Positions 28,699-42,223 are shown, numbered from the stretch's first letter. The stretch: DNA of 64,000 nucleotides from Phycomyces blakesleeanus NRRL 1555(-) (GCF_001638985.1 NW_017265134.1:1054001-1118000); one strand, 5' to 3'. Notes: generated by a model not told the origin, from the sequence alone. Program-made: numbers and translations.

Positions 28699-28979
28699 GG
28701 TAGCACCTATACGGAAAGAGGAGGTCAAAAAAAAGCTGTGAAGAAAATTTTTTATTTGCTTTCGAGGCAAAAAAAAAAAAAATGGTTGTGACGTTCAAAT
28801 CAGAAAAAAAATCAAAAAAAAAATCAGCGGCCACTTAAAAAAAAGAAAGGAAAATGAAACGAAAAAAAATTGTGTGTGTGTACATATTGTAGTGTAGATT
28901 TGGATGCGATTTATGTGTGTATTTCTGTTGAATGAGTAGAATAGATATAGATATGAATTATGAAACTTATTAACCTATT

Positions 28980-31247
28980 TTAAGAAGATTTGTTTTGCAA
29001 TGCTTTATGTACTCTCCATTGCTCTTTTGAGGACGGTAAATTGGAGGTATGGTATAAGGTGGAAGAGGAATAAAGGTGATCATTTGAGGCCACCTTCTTG
29101 AATGGTTCCTGAACCAATGTGTCAGGATGAGCTGAATGGTCTTTTGAAAATGAGGGTTGATAGAGTCCGTTCGATGAGTTTTTAGGGGATAGACCGGGGC
29201 CATAGCCAGAAATGAACAAATCAGTCTGACTGATATCTGGGTACATCCTTGTCTTTGACTGGTTCGATAAAGGCTGTGCACTTTGGAAGCGATTGATAGG
29301 ATATTCTTGTCTATAAGCTTGCTCGGATGATCTGTAGTGCTGTGGATTTGTAGTTGACGATTGCCCCATTCGTCGGAAGTCCATTGGTATCGGGTGGAAG
29401 ACGGGCTGGTTTTGTGAAAGTGAAAGCGTAGATTGCCCTGATATATCTTCACTCGCATGTCGTTGTTGTTCTTGAATCATACTTAGAACAAAATTTGTGT
29501 GAGACATGTCTGTCGAATCTTTTGATTTTGATGGATTTCTATCATGTATTGTGATATCCTCCTTGTCCTTTTTCTTGTTGTGGCGAAATATACTAGGGAT
29601 GACCTTTGAGAGCTGGTCTCTAGTTTGGAAAAGAGGTCGCTGAGTTTGTTTTTGAGGAGGTGTATCATATCGTGTTTTGGTAAACAAAGGTGCATGAGAT
29701 ACTTCTTCAGGAGCATCGTCAGAATCGTCAGTTGCTAATTCAAGCGAAGGCACTAGTGGTGGTAAAGTTCTGTCCGTAAGTGCGGGGATGTGTACTCTGT
29801 CAATACTTTTGGCTGTTTCTTCTTTTTGTTTTTGTGCTGCTGTGTTTTCTTCGATTTGCTTAAGTTTTACATTCTTTGGTACGATGTTTGCTGTGACCTT
29901 TTCTGTGTATTCTATAGCATTTTTTGCTGCTGTTATAGCAGACGCAACATTTGCTTCCCTATCTGATACAACTTTTGCTGATTCAGCGTCAGTGATCTGT
30001 CGTTCTGTATCTTTTACTTTGGATGTAATGATATCTGATGTATCATTTACTGCAATCTCGATTATGTTTTCTGGAAGCATCTCTATTTGGACCTCGACTG
30101 GACTCATAATAATGTCCTCTTTTGGTAGACTGCTTTCTGTTTCAAATACGACACTTTGAATACTTTCGGCTACCTCTATATTTTTGGATGTTGTTTCTGA
30201 ATCAGGAAAATAAAATTCACTAGAGCCGTCAGAGTATATAGACGATTCTTCTGCCTTGCACCTTTCTATCTCATCTTCAATTGCATTTATCATATCCTAA
30301 AACGAATAACGATTATCAGGAAAGGCTGTACTTATATATTGTTGTAATATTTACTTGCATTGAAACTAAGAACAAGTGCGTCTGTGCCTTCTATTCTATT
30401 AGGGACAAGCTCCGTCTCTAGTATAGCTTCTTCCTAAAAAAAAGAGTGTGTCAATATAGATTAACACTAGCGACTAGTAGAGTAATAAAAATAATAGTAT
30501 TTCTTACCTCTAATATCATATTGCTTTCATGTACATCTCTGACATTTGTGCCAGTTATATAGTCTATTGAAAGCAAATTGAATTCTGCTACCAGTGTAAG
30601 TAGTTAAATACCGCCAATAATGATTATTACTCTGGTATATTAGCTATAATATGTCTTGAAAAGTTTATTTACTCGAATCTATTGACTCTGTATTCTTGAT
30701 GTTTGATTCGAGCTGTAAAATTGTCGCAATTGCTTCATCCATTTGTTCAACATGTGTTTTTGTCAATATATCCATCTCTGTTTTATGCTGCTTTTTCAAT
30801 ATCCGTTCTTGTTCTATAATGGATTTTTTGAGTACCCAAATAACAACAACATAAAAATCCGAAAGCCGTATTAAATAATACCTTTAATCTTCTCCAAGGC
30901 ATCTTCATATGAATTCTTGTACTCTTCGGCCTTCTTTTTCCATGCTAGGGCAGCCTCTTTTAAAGATCTTATTTCGGTCTTGTAAATAATATAATTATTT
31001 AATCTTGGTTAATTTAAATAATTTATATTTTACATTTATATACCTCTTTGTAATCCAATGATTTTTGTAATTTATCAATGGTTGTCTTTAGACTATGTTC
31101 TCTTTCGCTGGCTTCTTCAAATTTAGCGTTCATTTGGATGACAGATGCGATGTTTGTAAAAGTCGCTGGTGGAACAACAGATTTTTTTCTCATAGCCGGG
31201 TTTGAGGAAGATCCATGTATGTTGACAGAGGGAAGACCGTACTTCAT
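28980..31247 (-). CDS. Coiled-coil protein with disordered C-terminus, unknown function
   Basis: Six exons: 31044-31247, 30882-30978, 30673-30813, 30508-30587, 30359-30433 and 28980-30296, giving about 637 aa. The N-terminus (MKYGLPSVNIHGSSS) leads into heptad-rich helices (KFEEASEREHSLKTTIDKLQ, KKKAEEYKNSYEDALEKI, LKKQHKTEMDILTKTHVEQM). The C-terminal two thirds are low-complexity, Ser/Gln/Pro-rich and probably disordered. Intron 5 seems to be GC-AG: joining AAT|GCAAGT to TTTTAG|GAT keeps the frame, whereas the adjacent GT donor does not. I do not recognise the family. The layout resembles cytoskeletal or polarity scaffolds, but that is only an analogy. Confidence 0.75.
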
Positions 31248-31801
31248 TATTGGTATTATTATTATTATTATTATTAGACTGGTAGTTTGTGTGAGATATG
31301 GTAACTGAAATAGAGATGTTAAGAGAAATGAAGAGAAAAGAAACCGATTTTGGATATCTATTTAGCTGAAACCACTTGTTTATTAGATGTTTGCTTCGCA
31401 TTGTTTTCAGATACATTGGCTCACAGTCCAAATAAGGAAAGCTTGTTTCTATCTGGATCTGTCTTGTTGTTGTTGGTGTTCATTTTTGGTCAAGAAAAAC
31501 GTACAAGGGTCACATCATCTGTGGCCATCCAATATATACACGCTTGATATTTTAAATAATAGAACGTTAGAAACTTAAAATCTTTAAAAACTAAAGCTCA
31601 ATACTATACATAGGCAGTATACTCAAAGGCATTATGTATCATAACAGAGCACAATCCTCATTTATCATAGTTTCTCTAGGGGTTTCTTTTTTATTTATAT
31701 ATGTTTTTGTAGAAAAATAAAGCAAGCTTTTCATGTTAATGTAATATTCTATAAAGGAGTGCGCTGTAAATATGATGAATGTAAGATGGATATAAGAACG
31801 C
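31248..31801. other. Intergenic region
   Basis: Promoter side of the coiled-coil gene and 3' flank of the NADH dehydrogenase gene. It has an (ATT)n microsatellite at 31254-31275. No gene seen. Confidence 0.55.
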
Positions 31802-34211
31802 TTATTCTCTGGAGATGTCGCGACCCAAAAGAGTCTTTTTGGTCCAGTCAGTAATGACGAGCCATCTGTTACGACCAGAGAAAATGTTGGAAACGTATGC
31901 AGATCTCCAGAATGCAAAGGTAGCAACACCACCCGAAGAAAGGTTACCCTGAGCGAATGGCACATCAGCAATAGCCTTGTCAGAGCCAACATAACTACCA
32001 TCCAAGAAAAAAAATATATATCCTTAATATCCTCAAAGCACACATCTTATTTTATGTTCTAACTTACCACAATGATCCTTGATGGGAGTATTTGAAGGGC
32101 TGAATATCCTGAGACTTCTGATACTTGCGGAGCTTCTTTGCCTTCTCTTCAGCAGGTGCAGAAGCAAGCTCGTCTTCGAGCTTTTCTGTGGTTGCAAGCT
32201 GTGCAAAGACACGAGCAAGGTACTTACCCTGCTGCGATGCTACCTGGGCAGTTGGAGCATACTTTGTAGCAGTAGCATCACCCAGGGCAAAAATATCCTC
32301 TGAGCCCTGGAGACGCAGCCAATCGTCGACAGAAAGACCACGACGCACGGTCTGTGACTCGGGAAGCTTGTTCATCAAGTTGCGGACCATGGGGCGCATA
32401 GTGTTTCCAGTAGCCCAAACCAGAAGACCATAGGGAATAGAAGCATCGGTACCATCGCTCTTCTTTACCACGATCTCCTTTTCGCGGACCTCCTTAACCA
32501 TGGTCTTGGTGTGGATAGTGATATTCTGCTCCTTAAATGTAGATTCGGTGTACTCAATCAACTGCTTGGAGAAGGCAGGCAACACATTGGGAAGAGCTTC
32601 AACCAAGGTAATCTTGATCTTTCCGGCAAGTTCTATCAAGTACGCGTTAAATATATTATACTTATATATTATTTAATTTAATTTTATCTTATTCTAGTTT
32701 TGTTGTTATTATTGCTGTTGCTGCTGCTGTTGTTGTTGTTGTTTGAAATCAAGAAGAGCTTACCAGGATACCAGACGGTAAGATCGTCGACCAAGAAATC
32801 GTGGAGTTCGGCAGCATATTCAATACCGGTAGGGCCACCTCCTACAACCACCATGTGCAAAAGACGGTCAATCTCCTCGGGGCTCTGTCCAGGGAAGGCG
32901 GCAGTCTCGATACAATCCATGAGCTTAGTACGGATCTTCTGGGCATCCCAGACCTCCTTCAAGAAACAACCGTACTGTTCTACACCCTTGATACCAAATG
33001 TCTGATTCTGAGCACCGACACCGATTACCAAGTAATCATAAGGAATTGTGCTAACAGAACTTTCTCCCTTGACATCGGAGCTGTCTGATTGTGCGAAAAA
33101 GAATGAGTCAGCCAAAGTTTTTCTATGCCTCTTTTTTTTCTTATTTTCTGGTTGTTGCATTTCGTCTTATCTCAAAACTTACCAACAATTGTCAAGAGCT
33201 TCTTCTCGGGATCAATATCGGTACACTCTGCCTCATAAACCTTTACATCTCTGGACTTGTGGCGAGTAATGAAACGAATGGGTTCAACCAACGAACGGAC
33301 GTCAATGGTACCAACCGTGCAGCTGGGCAGAAGAGGAGTAAACAAAAAGTAGTTTCTTGGAGATACAACAACCTAAAAACAGAAATTAATCTTTACACAT
33401 TGAATTTGTCCATTCTTATTTTCATTTTCCTTTTTTTTTCTTTTTAATTTTTATCTACAAATTTCCCTCCCAATTCAACATGAACTCCCATCCCCTTCAC
33501 CTCCGCCCTAGCCTCCCTCAAATTCATATATATATATATGTATTTATTTATTCGCGCTTATTCCAACTACTTACCACGTTGTAGTCATCGGTATTAACCG
33601 CCTTGAGGAAGGAGGTCGAGGCCCAACCACTACCAAGTACGACGATGGTCTTCTTGGAAGGATCAAAGGATTCCTGTGTTGGGGGATGGCGGGTCTCCCA
33701 CATTGCTATTCATCTTCCGTCAGCTTCATCTTCCAAACAAAGAATTTTTGTTGACTTTTTTTTTTATTTATATGTATTTTATTTTATTTTTATTTTTTAT
33801 TTTTTGACAAAATAAAAAGTATTTCGATTACTCACAGTATCCGGTAAAAACAACACCACCCAACAAGCCAAACTGCAAGGCACGATACAACATGTTGAGC
33901 TTTGGGAATGAGGCTTTGGGGGCATCAGCAAGTGTGCCATTGAAGCGCTGCTGCATTCCCATGGCGACTGTCTGTCTAGTAAGACCGCGAGTGACGACTG
34001 TCTGACGAGACACGCCTATATAGAAAATTACACAGACAAAATAAAAAAAAAGAAAAGGAAATAAAATAGAATGTGCTTAGTTAATGTGTTCGCGAGGGGG
34101 AGGGAGGTAGAGGGGGTGGAGCAAGTAGTCGACTCTAGAGGGGGCTTTTGTTTTTGTTTTTTGTTTTTTTTTTTTTTTACTTCTGATAAGTGAGCGAGAA
34201 ACCGAATTCAT
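31802..34211 (-). CDS. nde1: Alternative (type II) NADH dehydrogenase, mitochondrial
   Basis: Seven exons: 34181-34211, 33836-34015, 33575-33705, 33183-33372, 32764-33084, 32068-32632 and 31802-31994, giving about 536 aa. The start ATG at 34211 opens a mitochondrial targeting sequence ([15 protein letters not shown]). A possible membrane anchor ([14 protein letters not shown]) follows, then the FAD-binding GxGxxG motif ([10 protein letters not shown]). Next come [14 protein letters not shown], the NADH-binding motif [24 protein letters not shown] and the C-terminus [18 protein letters not shown]. The enzyme passes electrons from NADH to ubiquinone without pumping protons. No EF-hand insert is seen. 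The anchor before the FAD domain resembles external (NDE) enzymes, but NDI cannot be excluded. Confidence 0.93.
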
Positions 34212-34940
34212 TGTTAAAGAACTGGAGAGAAGAGCAAGCAGCGTTTTTGTCAAATGGATGAAGTCAAGTCTGACAAGTTGAGTGTCTTTATTTGGGATCT
34301 TATTTTCTGTCGCAACGAGTTTGAATTATGTGACTCAATGGATAACTACATGCGGAAGTCTTGCAGAGTTTTAGTAGTTTGCTCACGGAGTGAACGTTCT
34401 ATAAGCCAAAAGAAATAAATCCTCCACCAATTCATTGGACAATAGTAATAGAATCCAAATATAGGCATTTAGTATCCTATATAGTTAGCGGTGTATCAAT
34501 AAATCCTATAAGCACGACAGGTATATCTATGAAAGTATAAAATGAAATATATATATATATATTTATATCAATAAACTATAACTTAAATTTGTACAAATTG
34601 GTTTGAGTAGAAATATATATATACGAGTTTATAGAAAAATAAAAATAAAAATGAGGTTAAAGAACAAGACAAAAACAAAAACAAATAAAATAAAAGAATG
34701 CTTTTTATTTAGTGAGAATAGTAATTACTAGTGGATACCATATATGGTTGTTTCAAATAATATGTCTCTGCTTTTTATCACTGACATTTTATGCGGAAGT
34801 TAAAAACTACTTACCATATTTAGGCTCGAGGCTCTTCCAAAATTAGTTGCTAGGACACTCACCCCGTGAGCACCAAGTGGAAGTGAAAATATCCAGTAAT
34901 ATTAAAAATCAAAGCCTTTATCATTTTCATTTGTGATAAG

Positions 34941-34982
<42 letters not shown>

Positions 34983-35650
34983 ATTTATCTTTTTTCTTTA
35001 GTTTTAAAGAAGTAAGAAAAGGTGCATGTAAATACTTGTAAATAGGATAGACATGATTATAAATGAATTCCGTTTTCTTGTATTGAAACTCATGTTGGCA
35101 TTGACGACAGTTCAAGTCATCATCAGCGCTAGCTATGAATCGTAATTGAGATTACACTAGGCAGAGAAATAAGGAAATGCTGTATTTGGTGGATTCGGAT
35201 AAATCAATCGATAAGCGGGTGTAGGTTTGAGTTTAATTTCATGCTTGGAATTACTTCTCCGGTAAATTTCCGGTGTTCATGTTCCCCACCGACGATCTCT
35301 ATGATTTTTTTCTCCTATCTTTCCCAATCACTTTATATGTATATTTTCCTTTTCAAGCGTATTGCTGTGTACAGATGATGACAGATAACTACTATGTATG
35401 TATGTATGTATGTATGTATGTATGTATGTATGTGTGTGTGTGTATGTATGTATGTATGTATATGTGTGTATGTGTGTATGTATGTATATTTATATATATA
35501 TATATGTGTGTGTGTGTAAGTGTAAGTGTAAGTGTGTGTGTAATGTATGGGTATGATGAATTACTATAAGAATTCTCTTTGAAAGTGAGGAGAAAATAAA
35601 CAAGAGTAGAATAGAAGAAAACAATAGAAAAGAAAAATGTATAGGCTCCT
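34212..35650. other. Intergenic region with microsatellites
   Basis: Promoter of the NADH dehydrogenase gene at its left end and 3' flank of a desaturase gene at its right. It holds a (CTAT)n tract at 34941-34981 and a long (ATGT)n/(GT)n tract at 35394-35520. No gene seen; frames over the tracts are repeat artefacts. Confidence 0.6.
35394..35520. repeat. Compound (ATGT)n/(GT)n/(TA)n microsatellite
   Basis: About 125 bp of ATGT units passing into GT and TA runs. It generates spurious Tyr/Val/Cys-rich frames on both strands. Confidence 0.9.
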
Positions 35651-37223
35651 TCAGGCAAGGATATTTTTGGTAGGATAAAGCGTCAAGTCCTCAACCTCTT
35701 TTTCAATGGACTCCGCCATAACCTCTACACCGTTAACCAACACACCCACGCGCAGCATGGTGAGTAGATTCCTTGCACCATTCGAATGGTTATAGATACC
35801 GCCATTGAATGCAGTCGTCATATCCTTGCCAAATGCCGTCGTTATGTATTTTTCTCCGCCTGGGTGTTCAAAAGACTCCATGTCATACAGAATTCCCTCT
35901 ATCAAGATCCACTGTCTGTCATATTTATGCACCAGAGCCTGGAATTCCTCCCAGGTATAAACCGGTAATTCGTCAATGGGGGTACCATATTTCAGTTTTT
36001 GCTTGGCCACTTCTAGCTTGAATTCAATCATCTGTATCTTGCCCTTCTCGATTTCATTAGTGGGGAAAGTTTTGAGCTCATATGCGAGTCCCAAAAACTC
36101 CATGGATTTGATGAACCACTTGGTTGGGTCGTACTGTGTGTATAGAATTGCATTGCGATAGTCCTGAGGGAATTGATGGTGGAAGTTGTGATAGCCCTCT
36201 CCTAGGGTAAGGAAAGCCGTGAGCCAATGGTCTCGCGGCGAATGGTGGTTGTCATAGGTGTCCTCTCCAAGGAAGTGTGCCAGACTGTTCACAAAAAAGG
36301 TACTGTGGTGGATAGTCGTGACACGTACTGCAAACGCATAAAAGAATCCTCCCTAATGGTTGTGTAATTTTAATGTTAAAATAAATTATGCTCTGAAACT
36401 CATTTAAACGCATATCATTCATATATATTAATTAAAAAATAAACTTACCCTGAAATCACCCCAACCTAATCCACACACGAGAATTGGTCCAAAAATAGCC
36501 ATTACCAAGGCAAGCTGGGTATAGTATTTGTGTTGGAAAGCCACAATCGGATCAGCCTTTAGATCGCTGACATCTGCATAGCCAATTCTATGGCGGGGGC
36601 GGTTGACAAGCATCCATCCAAAATGGGAGAAGAAGAACCCTCTTTGGGCACTATAAGGATCCTTGTCGGTATCTGTCCATCTATCGAGCATCTTGTTAAT
36701 ATCTTATGACACTCAAGATAGCTCCCAAGTTTACTCCTAAAACATCACTACTAATTACCTGTGGTGTGCGCGATGGCCTCGTGACCACCAGTAAGCGGAT
36801 CCTTCTGCTGCTCCAGCACCTCCAATAGCATACAAGAGTTTGAGAGGAACCGATGCCATATACGACCGATGTGCCCAGAAACGGTGATAGCCTATTGTTT
36901 ATATATTAAGCTTTCTATTTTAGAATAAAGTAATGAATAGATCGATATCTAAACTTACCCGCAGTAATACATAAGCCGTTTATATTGCCATACGACAGGT
37001 AGAATACAAGTGTTTTGATCTTTAGCTCAGTTGTAAGTATACCATAGAGAGCAATGAGAGGTGTGGCGATGAGGAAGATAGCCTGGATCCAGGCAATACG
37101 TGTGTACCAATTCTGCCATGTTGTTGGACTGTCGAACATGGGCGGTATTATTTGCTTGACGAATGGAGGTTTGATACTCTCTGAAGCTGTTCGCTTGTAT
37201 ATATCGGTATCATTGGGTGGCAT
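35651..37223 (-). CDS. ole1: Acyl-CoA delta-9 desaturase with C-terminal cytochrome b5 domain (copy A)
   Basis: Four exons: 36959-37223, 36759-36891, 36449-36680 and 35651-36352, giving about 443 aa. The three His boxes that hold the di-iron centre are visible: HRFWAH, HRAHHR and HNFHH. Four hydrophobic segments surround them. The C-terminal cytochrome b5 domain has the heme motif EHPGG (residue about 370) and a distal His in IYNHSNGA. The enzyme makes oleic/palmitoleic acyl-CoA in the ER membrane using electrons from its fused b5. Intron positions and phases match copy B at 40321-41865, which lies upstream in the same orientation. The start [12 protein letters not shown] is the first ATG. 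Confidence 0.95.
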
Positions 37224-37751
37224 CTTGCTCTAATGGTTAGCCTTCTTGGCAATGCAATATCAGAAAATATATTAGAGTTGAAAGATGGCAATAAGAATAT
37301 TTCACTAGGTGTATTATATAAACTTGTGCTTTTTTATATTGCTTTGTAGCATATCCGTACTTCCCCTTCTTTTTCTTTTAATTTTTATTGTTATCATTAT
37401 AGAACGCAGGGCAACAATGCTTCTTACGGAACGCGTATATTCCTTGCCTGAGATACATGCTTATGTTCATGCAATTTTATTGATATATTTTTTTTTCTAA
37501 ATCCGCGAATTCTTTATATAACATCCAATGCTTCACATTCAAAGTTTATAATCCAATGTCGTCCCAAGAAAATCAATAAATTGTAAATACTTGACTTCGC
37601 ATCAATTAACACTAAATCAATATAGCTTCTTTGCTCGTATCGTAAACTAGGAGTTACTTTATTTCTATTGTTGTCAAGGGGAATATGGAATCTAATGGAT
37701 ATTGCCTACAATAAGGAGTTATAACATGCTAGGTGGCCTTGCTTTCTTCTT

Positions 37752-38065
37752 CTTTACAGCTACGACTAGCTAATACGCTATTAAGTGTAAGTCCCTCCTT
37801 TATATCTCTCTTATTTTATTTTACTTTTTTGAAAATCGACCAGCTATTTTGTCTAGCTCGTAAAGTGTTCACGTCCCAATGGTACTACTACCCGATTTGG
37901 TGGCTGCCCTGGACTAGTCATCTCATGGCACTAGTTGTCGCAGTTAGACATTTGTGTGTGTATGTTTCTTTTTTAGAATACATCCAAGCTCTGGGACTGA
38001 TCATTTTATTTTATTTTATTTTTCGAATGCTGTATAGAATAATTTCGGAAGCAAAAGGCCACTAG
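37752..38065 (+). pseudogene. Possible coding remnant with membrane-protein-like sequence
   Basis: An acceptor-like TTCTTTACAG precedes QLRLANTLLS, followed by a perfect GTAAGT donor at 37783. A second block after CGACCAG at 37841 reads LFCLARKVFTSQWYYYPIWW and LPWTSHLMALVVAVRHL in the same phase. This could be two exons of a lost or unrecognised membrane protein. No start and no clear downstream exon were found. Confidence 0.2.
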
Positions 38066-38515
38066 CAATGCATATTTATTTGAAAATAGAGAATATTTGG
38101 TACCATTCACACTGTATTTAATAAATGCAGGGAAAGTTAATGGAAAATAAGTCAATATTAGGCGTAGTTTCTTAAAGCAACCAAGAAAAAAAAAGACTCT
38201 ATACGAGAAAATAAATTAAATAGGTATCAAAATTATAGTGAGCTTGTTTAAACGTGCAAGACTTATATTAGGCATACAAGGCAATTGTTATATTTATATA
38301 AAAGAAGGGAAACCTACAAACAATGTGTTTGAATTATAGAAATAGATTATATTTGAGCAATGGTTCATACGAAGAGAACAAAAGCGTCTATATTCGCTAT
38401 ATTTCCTTTTTTCTTCTTCTTTCCTCGAGGCTAACACCTGCTTATTATGGTCCAAGATAGACCCCTCGGAATCATGCTTATCCACTCTTTCTTTTTTTTG
38501 TTATATTTATATATA

Positions 38516-38558
<43 letters not shown>
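38516..38558. repeat. (ATT)n microsatellite
   Basis: About 14 perfect copies of a trinucleotide unit. Confidence 0.9.
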
Positions 38559-38559
<1 letters not shown>

Positions 38560-40320
38560 TTGAGCCAAAGGAAGAAGTGATTATCCCTAATTCAAGTTGT
38601 ATGAACCGCTCTATCGTTAACTGTAACTAATTGATCGGTTTAGGATAACCAAGAGACTTTTAAAACCACACCTACCGCGAGGTCACACCTCTTTGTTCAT
38701 TTAATTGCATAGAGTGGCGCTTATGGTACTGTCAATGTTTCCTCCATTATTGACACACTGAAAAGGAAGTTTGGGAGTATGATATACAGAATACTATACT
38801 TTTGATACTCTACTTGAGGATTAGAGCATGTGTCAAAGCAATAGAATATCTTCCACGTGTTGGGTATATTGTATGTGTATCTATCTGTATGTGTATGTGT
38901 ATGTGTATGTGTATCTATCTGTATATATATGTGTATGTTAAAAAGAATTACATTAAATGTTTAGTAACTGCATATTGCATTGGCCACTATATCTACCGGA
39001 TTTCATAAACCGGTGTTTATTCAACGTACATATATTTTATTTAATAAAAGCATTTATACAGCTACATATACATATATATTTATCGGCTTCTGCAAATTAA
39101 CTTTTTGGTTTACATTCCTGACAATAGAAAGTAAACAAGATGCCTACAGGAGACACATCTACAATGAGAAGCCTTTCAGATATAAAACATAGCTTGTATG
39201 ACTATATGGTATATCTTCCCGGGCTCTGGATCTATAGTCTAGAGTAAAGGCATTAATATACCACACGAATGGTCAGTCAAGTGTGTTCTGGGCTATATGG
39301 GCTATATGGGCTATAGAATCGGATATTGGGTCTCTGGAAGGGCAGGGCTATTTAAGATCTAGACAAGTGCTTTTATTCTGAGCACGAGCGTACACTGGCT
39401 GAAAATAGGATAACATGTCTTTGCAGATATATGCTATGAATAGGATTAAATTAGTCATACAAGATTATTATAGAAACCAAGAAAAGCACTGTGGTATTGA
39501 TAGTGGCTATATGTTTCTTATTTGGAAGTATGTGATTTGTAAAAAGGAAAGTAGCTTAAACCTTAATTCTTACATGCGTAATAGTACTTTACGTGCGTAA
39601 TTGTATGCATTTGAATGTTTGAGCATCTATGCTGCTATTATTTTCAAAGCCAAGATGTCAATATGAATGTCTTTAGACTTGGAAAAAATAAAGCCGGAAC
39701 ATTCTGACTACATTATGACTGATTATGATAACCAGGCCTGATTATTTAGATATCTTCTTATGTTTTAAATTCGAACCTCTCCGTCTCGAGATAATACGTA
39801 TAGATGTTTACACTTTTTGCAAGCGTCTTATCACCAATGATAAATTCAAAGGTTAATTTATAACTTCCAGATAACTGTATATTCGGATCTAAACCACAGT
39901 CCAATTTGTATAGAGTTTTAATTGATACTCTACCCCTTGTATAAGGAAGCGAAAGAAAGAAAGAAAAAAAAACAGACTAACACTTTTGATTCAATCGATC
40001 ATACTGAATATGTATATTTATATGGTCCTCCCTATACTCCTTACACAAATATCGTCTGATTTTTTTTGGTCTGTATTAAGCACCTGTCTTTTTTCTTTCT
40101 TTCTTTATTTTTCACCCTCAACCCCCCCACTCCTTGACCACAGTGTTTCAAAATCGCATTGTAAACAAACCGTTTAAGTAAAATAAATATGCTTAGGTAT
40201 CGGCTTAAAGACAATATATACTAAGAGAGAACATGGAAGGGTTTTTTTTAATAAACAAAGAATACTTTGTCATGCAAATAATGTCTTGAAGAAATAATAA
40301 TAATAATACTAATAATAATT

Positions 40321-41865
40321 TTAATGTGATTTTAGCTTAGGATCCAACGACAGCTCAATAACTTCGTCTTCAATCTGGGACTCTGACATGACTTGCATTC
40401 CGTTCAATAGTACACCCACGCGCATCATGGTCAACAGGTTTCTTGCTCCATTTGAGTGGTCATACACACCTCCATTGAATGACGATGTCATATCCTTTCC
40501 TAATGATCTGGATATGTATCCAGACCCTCCGGGATGGTAGAACCCTTCCAAGTCATATAAGACACCTTCTATCAAGATCCACTTTTTGCCTTCACTAAAG
40601 ACTTTTTTCTGATATTCATCCCATGTATAGATAGGCAAGTCGTGAATAGGAATTCCAAATTTAAGAGTTCTCTTCATGTCTGCAACCTGCTTTTCTTGCA
40701 TCTGAACACGACCCTTGTTTATCTCATTTGTCGGGAAAGTCTTGAGGTCATAGGCAAGCCCAAGAAACTCAAGAAGCTTTATAAGCCACTTGGTAGGGTC
40801 GTATTGATAATACACAATTGCATTGCGGTAATCTTGTGGAAATTGATGGTGGAAGTTATGGTATCCCTCTCCAAGGGTTACCAAAGCTGTGATCCAATGG
40901 TCTCTTGGTGTGTGGTGATCATCATAAGTACATTCTCCCAGAAAGTGTGCTAGACTATTGACACAGAAAGTGACATGATGCACAAAGCATACTCGGATAA
41001 CAGATGCATAAAAGAACCCGCCCTTAGATCGTAAAATATGAGTAATCTATCACAGACTAAATGTGTGTGCGTCTCCAAGATAATCTTACCCTGTAATCAC
41101 CCCAAAGGCCAGCAATGAGCGTTGGGAGCACGAAGCCAAATCCAATAGCAAGATATGGATAGAATCTGCGCTGGAAAGCCACAACCTTGTCGGCCTTGAG
41201 ATCCGCAATGTCTGCGAAGCCTGTCTTTCCTCTTCCACGATAAATTACCAGCCACCCCACATGAGAATAGAAAAACCCTCTTTGTGCACTGTAAGGGTCC
41301 TTATCAGTATCAGTCCATCTATACCAGATAAAAGATTCGTTAGAATTATGGTGCTAGCTTTTTTATTATTAAAATAAATCATTTTTTTGGGTCATTTTTT
41401 TTAATACCTGTGATGGGATCTATGATCTCTGGCCCACCAGTCAATAGTACCTTGAAATGCCGCGCCTCCACCAATAGCCAGCATGATTCTCAGGGCCAAA
41501 GTGGCTCTATACGATCTGTGAGCCCATAAACGATGGTAACCTAGACCAATATGAGTTTATGCCACTCAATATATTGCTTTTTTTTCTGGATATTACATAC
41601 CTGCAGTTATACCAAGCCCTGTCAAAAAGTAGGTGATGATAGACAACACCAGTGTTTTTGTTTGTAGCTCTGTTGTCATGAAACCATAGACCGACATGAC
41701 AGGAATAACAACTATTATGACAGCAAACAGCTTGTGTAGTCGACCAGGCCAGTTTTTCCATGTCGTTGGGCTATCAAACAGTGGTGGGAGTTTCTCTTGT
41801 GACAAAACGTCTTTGCGGGATTCTGACTTTGTCAGCACAAAGTGGTCTGGTTTGGTACCTTTCAT
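40321..41865 (-). CDS. ole1: Acyl-CoA delta-9 desaturase with C-terminal cytochrome b5 domain (copy B)
   Basis: Four exons: 41601-41865, 41408-41540, 41090-41318 and 40321-41022, giving about 442 aa. The His boxes are HRLWAH, HRSHHR and HNFHH; the b5 heme motif is YHPGG with VYDHSNGA. Exon sizes (265, 133, 229, 702) are almost identical to copy A (265, 133, 232, 702) with the same phases, so the pair arose by duplication. The proteins differ clearly at the N-terminus and in the linker before b5, so the duplication is not recent. The role is the same: introduction of the delta-9 double bond into acyl-CoA in the ER. Division of labour between copies (substrate length or expression) is unknown. 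Confidence 0.95.
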
Positions 41866-42184
41866 TGATAAAAATTGTAAAACAGAAGAAAAGACAAAGA
41901 GGGCAAAGCAGCAAGAAAATTACGGTTCTTATATGATAAAGCATCAAACGTGTCCAAATAAAGTGTTTTAATTCACAGCAAAAACATCACAATCCCCCTA
42001 GATAGTACCATACTCTATCGTCCCAAATTTCCCCTAAAACGTCTTGCCATTGGCCAATATTTTTTTCTAAAGAAAAGATATATATAGAAGAAGAAGAAAT
42101 AAGAATAATAATAAAAACAATAATAATAATGTTTGTTTGCTATTGTTTTATACATAGCATAATGGAGTTGACAAGGGGTAGTTG

Positions 42185-42223
<39 letters not shown>

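Larger units (their letters stand above)
37224..40320. other. Intergenic region between the tandem desaturase genes
   Basis: About 3.1 kb, AT-rich, with (ATT)n at 38516-38558, TGTATG repeats at 38874-38938 and three GGGCTATAT units at 39290-39315. An open stretch near 37752-38065 and a 61-codon frame at 39415-39600 may be remnants. No convincing gene. Confidence 0.55.

Noticed and set aside
35273..35658. Tyr/Val/Cys-rich and His/Thr-rich frames on both strands
   Set aside because: Translation of an ATGT/GT microsatellite.
39415..39600. 61-codon frame between the desaturase genes
   Set aside because: Starts at ATG but lacks splice context, domain or clear composition bias; kept only as a note.
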